The notes under the pieces were generated by a model, which had not been told where the DNA came from, made no database searches, and worked only from the letters and a program-made list of their open reading frames with translations. This document shows positions 60,101 through 64,000 of a stretch of 64,000 nucleotides of DNA, piece by piece. Origin of the DNA: Saccharothrix sp. S26 (lineage in GTDB: Bacteria > Actinomycetota > Actinomycetes > Mycobacteriales > Pseudonocardiaceae); the NCBI RefSeq assembly GCF_021390395.1, contig NZ_JAJUWT010000031.1, forward strand, positions 31,712-95,711. Reading direction: 5' to 3'. Each line of letters begins with the position of its first letter. Position 1 is the stretch's first letter. The position numbers were made by a program, and so were the translations under genes.

Positions 60101-63100
60101 TTGCCGGCCAGCGAACCGTACGGCCCGACGCCCGCGCTCGCCGCCGCCGCGAGGCCGACGTCGTTGGCGGTGGCGAGGGTGGTGGCGGTGCCCGTGGTCG
60201 TGCCGGACTGGGCCGTCATGTCCACTTTGGTCGTGGTGGACGGCGTGCTGGTGACCGCGGCGGCGTCGGCCGGGGGCAGCATCGTGGCGCGGACGTTGGC
60301 CTCGTACCAGGTGCCGTCGATCTTGACCTGGAAGTCGCGGCCGTGGCCGAGGAACGACTCGAAGTCGTTCTCCAGCGCGCTTTCGATGACGGCGGCGTCG
60401 TCCGGCGTGATGCCGGTCATGACGCTCGTGACGTGCTGCGCGCCGCGCACGTCGGTGGGCGCGATCGTGCCGAGCGCCTTGCCCTGCTGGAAGAAGTCCG
60501 GCAGGTTCCGCGACGCCAGCACGGGCCTCGGACCGGGCGCGGGTGCGGGGTTCGGTGCCGGTGCCGGTGCCGGGGCGGGTGCGGGTGCGGGGGTGGTGGT
60601 GTTCGGGCCCGGGTTCGTCGTCGTGTCGGTGGTCGTCGTGGGGGCGTCGGTGGTCGCGTCGGTGGCGTTCGGGTCGGTCGTCGCGTCGGTGGTCGCCGGG
60701 GTGGGCAGGTCGACCATCGGGATCGGCGCGGTGCCGGTCGGCTGCGGCGGCGCGGGGCGCGTGGACGGGCTGGTCGACGGGGGCGGGCCGGTGAAGTAGT
60801 CGTCCAGCATGGTCTGGAACGAGCTCGCCGGGTCGAAGTTGTTCCACTTGGTCGGCGTCCGGTTGAACTCGCGGTTGAGCGAGTCGATGTTGGTCTGGTA
60901 GCGGACGCGGCCGTCGGGGAACTGGTTGTACTGCGGGGGCCGGCCGTCGCGTTCGGCCAGCGCGTCGGTGATCCGGCGGGCCAGCAGCTCGGTCACGGCC
61001 TCGTCGGGGTTGACGTTGCGGCTGTAGACGCCGCCCTGCCCGTCCCGGTGGGCGAAGGTCTGGTGGCTGCCCACCGAGTGCACGTGCATGAACTCGTGGG
61101 TGAGCAGGTGGCGGATGGCGTCGGACTTGCGTGCGGGGTCGGTGGTGAGGCCGTCGAGGTGGTCGGTGTTGAGCAGGACGTGCCCGTTGATGGCGCGTGC
61201 CGGGTTGGTGAGGGTGCTTTCGATCAGCGCGTCGCGGGCCGCGTTGACGTCGCCGTTGGGGCCGACCTTCGCGCGGACGGCCTGGTCCAGGAGGGCGTCC
61301 AGGCGCGCGATGGTGTCGGCGTCGTTGTTGTCGAGGCGGCGCAGGAAGTCGCCGGCGAGGATTTCGTCGCGGGTGCCGCGCAGGTCGGCGCTCTGCGCGT
61401 CGGGTGCTGACTCCAGTGCCGTGTCCAGCTCCTGTTGGAGCGCGAAGTGCTTGGCGAACGTCTGCTGGTCGAGTTGGACGACCAGGTCGGGGTTCACGTT
61501 CGGCGTGGTGGTGACGCCGTGGTCGGCGTTCAGCGTGCCGAACAGCGCGTCGAAGCCCGCCCGGACCTGGCCGATGTCGACCTGGACGCCCGCGATCGTC
61601 AGCGGCGCGGACGGGATCTCGGCCGGCAGTCGGTCGAGGACGCCGTCCTTCAGGGCGTTGTCCCGGACGTCGGAGAACCGGCCCGCCGGCGCGGCGGGCG
61701 CGGTCGTCTGCACCGGGGGCGCGCCGGGTGGCGGCGGGGGTGCGGCCGGTCCGGTCGTGGTGCCCGGTGTCGCGGGTGCGGTCGTCGTGCCCGGGGGTGG
61801 GGGCGGCGGCGGTGGCGCGGGGGTCTGCTGCGTGAAGGTCGCCCCCGGTGGCGGGGGCGGGGGTGGTGGTGCGGGCGGGCCCACCGGGCGGACGTCGGGG
61901 CGTGCGTCGGCCCGGGTGTCGGGCTGCGCGCTGGGCTGGGTGTCGGGCTGGGTGCCGAACTCGGGCGGCCTGGGCGGCGGGGTCTGGGTGGGCGAGTCCG
62001 GGTCGTGCAGGGTGGCGTGGTCGGCGTCGGGCACCACGACCTGGCTGTCGGTGGTGCGCTCGATCTGCCACAGGTGCCGCGGCTTGATCGACGGGTCGGC
62101 GTGCACACCGGCCCCCATCAGGCCGTCGTCGTTCACCACGAGGTTGGACTGGGTGTGTCCGGGCGGCAGCGGTTTGCCGTCGCTGTTGAAGATGCGGGCG
62201 CTCGGACCGGGTGCGTCCTTGTACTCGTCGGGCAGGCCGAAGTAGTGCGCCACCTCGTGGGCGAGCACGTTGGACGAGGTCTGCGTGCCCCAGTTGAGCT
62301 GGTCGGCGTCCTTGGCCGACGTGACGTCGACCGTGGTGTGCGCCTGCGCGGGGTCGGTGACGAACTCCACCCTGGCGTGGAACTGGTCGCCGGAGGGCAG
62401 CCGGTAGCCCTGGTTCAACAACCGGTCGACGCCCTCGGTGGTCTTGCGCTGCACGGCGTCCACATCGGACTGCGTGACGCCGTCGCCGGGGTTGAGGTGG
62501 ACCTTGAGCGTGTACTCCTTGACCCAGACGCCCGGCGCGACCTCCATGCGGCGCACGTCGTGGCGGATCAGACCGGTCAGGGAGTCGACCTTGCCCGGCG
62601 TGCTGGACCGCTGCACGTCGGCGACCTCGGTGTCGACCGTGCGCACGGGTGCCTTGTCCCGCACGGAATCCCACTGCGCCGCCGGTCGCGGGTCCTTGGG
62701 CGCGGACCAGTCCGCCGTCGTCGCGGTGCTGTGGCGCCAGGACTCGTCGGCCGCGACGCTCCTGGTGGTGCTCGGGCTCGGCGGCGGGACGACGTCGGCG
62801 CTCGGCGTGGTGATCGTGCCGTCGGGTGGCGCGGACCGCGTCCCTCCCGAGCTGTCGGGCCGCGCGCCGCCGAAGTACTCGTCCAGCATGGTCTGGAACG
62901 TGCCCTCGGCGTCGAACTTCACCCACTTGCTGGTCTTGTCGAACTCCTTGTTCAGGTCGACGACGTTGCCCTCGTAGCGGTTGTTGCCGTCCGGGAACTG
63001 GTTGTACTGCGGTGGCCTGCCGTCGCGCTCGGCCAGGACGTCGGTGATGTTGCGGGCCAACATCTCGGTCATGGCCTCGTCGGGGTTGACGTCCTTCTTG

Positions 63101-64000
63101 TAGACACCTCCCTGCCCGTCCCGGTGGGCGAACGTGACGTCGCTGCCCACGGAGTTCAGGTGCATGAACTCGTGGACGAGCAGGTGCCTGATGGCGTCGG
63201 ACTTGCGCGACGGGTCGGTGGTGAGGCCGCCGAGGTGGTCGTTGTTGAGCAGCACGTGGCCGTTGATGGAGCGGGCCGGGTTGGTGAGGGTGCTCTCCAC
63301 CAGCGCCTCGCGTGCCGGGCCGACGTTGCCGTTCGGGCCGACCTTGGCCCGGACGACCTGGTCGAGCAGGGCTTCCAGGCGCGCGACGGTGGCCGGGTCG
63401 TGGCCGGCGAGGCGGTGCATGAAGTCGGGCGAGAGGATCTCGTCGCGGACCCGTTGCGGGTTGTCGATGCCCTGTTGGCCGAGCTGGTCGGCGGTGACGT
63501 CGGACTGGCCCTTGAGCACCCCGTCGAGTTCCTGCTGGACGGCGAAGTGCTTGGCGAAGGAGTGCTGGTCGAACTGCACGATCAGGTCGGGCGTCACGAT
63601 GGGCTTCTTGGTGACGCCGTGGTTGGCGTTCAACGTGTCGAAGAGCGCGTCGAAGCCCGCCTGGACCTGGCCGATGTCGACCTGGACGTCCGCGATGTCC
63701 ATCGTCACGGGCGTGATCTGGGCCGGGAGGCGGTGCTTGATGCCGTTCTTCAGGGCGTTGTCGCGCCCGGCCGAGAACGGGCCTGCCGGTGCGGAGGGCG
63801 CGGACGCCTGGGCCGGGGGCATCCCGGGCGGCGGTGGCGCCAGCCCGACGAACCCCGGCGGGGGCGGCGGAGGGGCGCTGAACCCGGGCGGTGGGGGTGG
63901 CGGCGGGGCGCCGAATCCCGGCGGGGGCGGCGGTGCCTGGTTGCCGAAGCCGGGCGGGGGTGGCGGGGGCGGGGGTGCCTGGTTCCCGGCACCGGGTGGC
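54121..64000 (-). CDS. giant polymorphic-toxin-like protein with three zinc-metalloprotease motifs (5' end outside window)
   Basis: At least 3290 codons, open to the window edge. From the N-terminal side visible here: PPPPPGF-type proline repeats (about 63,830-64,000); a protease-like domain with HEFMH (63,160-63,174); a metzincin-like HEVAHYFGLPDEY (62,221-62,259); a poly-Pro segment; a second copy of the first domain with HEFMHVHSVG (61,084-61,098); then about 1600 residues of long repeated beta-type modules (DLPGFKKFLPGW, VRVSEDVARELGVLP); a long Ala/Arg coiled coil (about 55,000-55,900); a Pro/Thr linker; and a final domain with GGLYAAVAQVVNVPP that resembles an OTU-like fold without the usual catalytic Cys. 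This is the layout of actinobacterial type VII-linked toxins; the target is unknown. Confidence 0.75.
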   Translation of the reverse strand, partial: PPGAGNQAPPPPPPPPGFGNQAPPPPPGFGAPPPPPPPGFSAPPPPPPGFVGLAPPPPGMPPAQASAPSAPAGPFSAGRDNALKNGIKHRLPAQITPVTMDIADVQVDIGQVQAGFDALFDTLNANHGVTKKPIVTPDLIVQFDQHSFAKHFAVQQELDGVLKGQSDVTADQLGQQGIDNPQRVRDEILSPDFMHRLAGHDPATVARLEALLDQVVRAKVGPNGNVGPAREALVESTLTNPARSINGHVLLNNDHLGGLTTDPSRKSDAIRHLLVHEFMHLNSVGSDVTFAHRDGQGGVYKKDVNPDEAMTEMLARNITDVLAERDGRPPQYNQFPDGNNRYEGNVVDLNKEFDKTSKWVKFDAEGTFQTMLDEYFGGARPDSSGGTRSAPPDGTITTPSADVVPPPSPSTTRSVAADESWRHSTATTADWSAPKDPRPAAQWDSVRDKAPVRTVDTEVADVQRSSTPGKVDSLTGLIRHDVRRMEVAPGVWVKEYTLKVHLNPGDGVTQSDVDAVQRKTTEGVDRLLNQGYRLPSGDQFHARVEFVTDPAQAHTTVDVTSAKDADQLNWGTQTSSNVLAHEVAHYFGLPDEYKDAPGPSARIFNSDGKPLPPGHTQSNLVVNDDGLMGAGVHADPSIKPRHLWQIERTTDSQVVVPDADHATLHDPDSPTQTPPPRPPEFGTQPDTQPSAQPDTRADARPDVRPVGPPAPPPPPPPPGATFTQQTPAPPPPPPPPGTTTAPATPGTTTGPAAPPPPPGAPPVQTTAPAAPAGRFSDVRDNALKDGVLDRLPAEIPSAPLTIAGVQVDIGQVRAGFDALFGTLNADHGVTTTPNVNPDLVVQLDQQTFAKHFALQQELDTALESAPDAQSADLRGTRDEILAGDFLRRLDNNDADTIARLDALLDQAVRAKVGPNGDVNAARDALIESTLTNPARAINGHVLLNTDHLDGLTTDPARKSDAIRHLLTHEFMHVHSVGSHQTFAHRDGQGGVYSRNVNPDEAVTELLARRITDALAERDGRPPQYNQFPDGRVRYQTNIDSLNREFNRTPTKWNNFDPASSFQTMLDDYFTGPPPSTSPSTRPAPPQPTGTAPIPMVDLPTPATTDATTDPNATDATTDAPTTTTDTTTNPGPNTTTPAPAPAPAPAPAPNPAPAPGPRPVLASRNLPDFFQQGKALGTIAPTDVRGAQHVTSVMTGITPDDAAVIESALENDFESFLGHGRDFQVKIDGTWYEANVRATMLPPADAAAVTSTPSTTTKVDMTAQSGTTTGTATTLATANDVGLAAAASAGVGPYGSLAGKAQLATPATTLNTSSGTVDQRIIRGGESSTTVDVPVSFEVRLTAANGTARPPQAVNGGVTLAVPNDLGTIADSGNARPAVPLPAGWGDKLEHPTPEAVTDFDAQAAFTAVAAKMHPSITKIGAPGRTALRDFLNPTTVRDNLGAMLGGWVTSPDLISPHGSKANAVQMKATLLTAELVGTTDAAQLRLHESQATGSSVTATTKTGFDATAGVGGGAGLPNVIGGGAGVTGGYSTRTAESSNAGTTSSTRTGIQLKGDTGLYKVTANVHIRTPNGADVVMPVTTYLRVGLPEAASVNLPVPPGGPAGLTRPTTTPKFLPPYLAADLAAGNVKVGEFGPGAQVQSQVQATLRDLPGFKKFLPGWNDATTGPRKGQSLADVAEAMANQRKLDAELSPTALKTKMDSLLGPGVQVQLKKRGLSTNDYVNITVRARPVGTTHLGQADARNVRGSANTAPKLDSTTATQKSVNIGIEGKAVFPVKTGAASLTPTPQFGAKYTYAWGAKNTGGPTVTSTGLNVGSPDAQVFQQDLEFYVEVTTFSRNRAWVKRVTPGSPFLEVPEPKVVARTGGPNPPGVVSLDRIAGPVHLWVADSSSLDHDPSGFRPGDPVATRLDTPPTIKDLLNPPVPRPAAPNFLHVEAVVNTEAVRDQAIEALNRAAKGDSSLTVPGTEARNQIDKLFSPESIKANLRKLTETGMQETGLKYGRRVTDRSGAIGMAIELGNPKLVSISDNTGTENASTGGYKAGDAKTSSHTVDFTAGVNVPVKPNVTPPPAGQPKPASGSGGVAVAGKYTPYSSSKTSATEVSGSVDRNFVTPNNARTVLIQLDADVTVVGESRSGNAVYGGTPRVEGAKVTLPGGVFVRVSEDVARELGVLPKVQPKTPPPAFGTMAPPATLTPDHPSSLGLSTLDTAPDLSGLVSGLIKDVNAETGGRFKSDLVPDSVLKDSMNNFQRLVDFTSPTSAKAMIDSALDGGVPLLLHHPGTFGKDTYQVTLKARITDTPRFEGVVNDGVDMEHTIAGARKVTGGQGRATGWGVGLKSPGLAQPGSANPNVSGGVGVIAAANVGQQHSSTITKATTEQFGHLRAGGGPAAKYTVPIEFELVVEKGDQVVARATGRPQDIGVRLHGDNQKVSTPSATPPAGYSATTTARPAAQGTPEAAAAWQRAGSPATLPAKASVENLRGARDLRAAAVQALTAAGANKGITGKGTGPLNTLLATLSSENLQPSLPGMLDGPLDVPGLHEAALAFGQHADVKVYAKLVNPRLGGLSDGVNLENPKSSVTTTSGEAKHSETGDVSAGWATGSASVERGQDPKDTAGFTTGGVETRHAAEDAEALSGGATNNKVNNLKPQGRTGLVDFDVEYRVVATIGGKTGVVDLRVPGSASVRMPSPEAEVVLGRDLGVELHDAQTAVKDTAKAWRDAELEVDRARHDAQAVINRVAAEVALLQRDLTESQTRHNTAIGDQLAQAGRVPDLERAVRDARTARDDASTEVGTLRARVATLDAAHQAARDALGDADADVRATARDLATANAQVEAAQARLDEAQAALDLAQHDLDQHLDALPGNTSIADDPTAKGLVGAVDDARATRDAREAEVDTAVGVANDARAANAEAVGKQADARGKADEAGRAAGQARSDLGVAEGHLDTAQGDLETADTALGGGREAARRAEDARQAAQQEHQRVEQAIADLEAQITAAEVELENRRATADERQRAWWNARTVVDQRIADFNRPTPPPPGDHPPTDPGTTTSTADASTSNGTQPGPSTRPAPPLPPPADTDTTPAPAPPTVPAPASPLPTAPATTPTAAPTPPTPDPRATVGAPSTPNTHLASPPPTPVPAPVPPHLVNEALKHLHFTANDLLPSAPPPAPGGLYAAVAQVVNVPPAHLRHEVVNSATAIPEQVADFTASHPMRKTHLYGALVENLNWSLQDPAENARAGNARDLAGRLIATRLGVNLVIHLPGVPQPLRLPPFTGPVQPEVHVDLAVVRGVATYRAR

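Noticed and set aside
53998..61410. A 2470-codon open frame on the plus strand.
   Set aside because: It lies opposite the giant minus-strand gene, its product is an Arg/Val/Gly/Ala-rich composition without motifs, and it is an artefact of high GC; the minus frame has HExxH motifs and coherent domains.
58292..62926. A second long minus-strand frame inside the giant gene.
   Set aside because: It is Arg/Pro-rich and lacks the protease and coiled-coil motifs that the chosen frame shows throughout.

Overview
The window is high-GC actinobacterial DNA. A type VII-style toxin cluster, an F420-cofactor gene (fbiC), a pSAM2-type rolling-circle replication gene, many GTG starts and several probably leaderless genes together suggest a Pseudonocardiaceae-like organism (Saccharothrix, Lentzea or Actinosynnema type). 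The family placement is inference; no rRNA gene is present to settle it.

Layout. (1) 1-3 kb: folD and two membrane transporters on the minus strand. (2) 3.1-14.7 kb: a six-gene plus-strand cluster. It runs YbaB-like protein, WXG100-like protein, a 2018-residue secreted protein with a TNT (NAD+ glycohydrolase) domain, a free-standing YezG-like immunity protein, and two proteins that fuse the same YezG-like domain to a C-terminal TNT domain. (3) 14.7-24 kb: housekeeping and small transport/regulatory modules: pentapeptide protein, malate dehydrogenase, IMPase-like phosphatase, TetR/epimerase divergon, three-gene ABC exporter, ArsR/MFS divergon and a decayed kinase. (4) 24.95-34.57 kb: a 9.6 kb integrated mobile element. 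(5) 34.6-54 kb: LLM and DNA-glycosylase gene remnants, DnaJ-NERD protein, two abutting tRNA-like genes, icd, exonuclease III, Tat-exported phosphoesterase, fbiC, trpS, yhjD, a D,D-carboxypeptidase and the sdhCDAB operon. (6) 54.1-64 kb: the 3' part of one giant gene, at least 3290 codons, with three zinc-metalloprotease motifs; its 5' end lies outside the window.

The mobile element is the most informative region. Its ends split a chromosomal HhH-GPD DNA-glycosylase-like gene. The first 30-odd codons lie at 34.6 kb and the remainder at 24.5-24.95 kb, on the same strand. An 8-bp direct repeat (TGCTGGTC) marks both junctions. Joining the element's ends rebuilds a 50-bp attP with two 20-bp inverted arms, as expected for a large serine integrase, and such an integrase gene starts 7 bp inside the right end. 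The backbone resembles an actinomycete integrative element (RepSA-like HUH initiator, small membrane protein, HTH regulator, NUDIX hydrolase), but no FtsK/TraB translocase is present. Cargo is a DUF4917/SIR2-like protein, an AT-richer P-loop ATPase, and an intact homologue of the very gene that the element breaks.

The two large-protein loci (3-14.7 kb and 54-64 kb) look like inter-bacterial or host-directed toxin systems. The mobile element looks like a small, possibly satellite-like carrier of defence-type cargo that may make its own insertion less harmful by supplying a spare copy of the disrupted gene.
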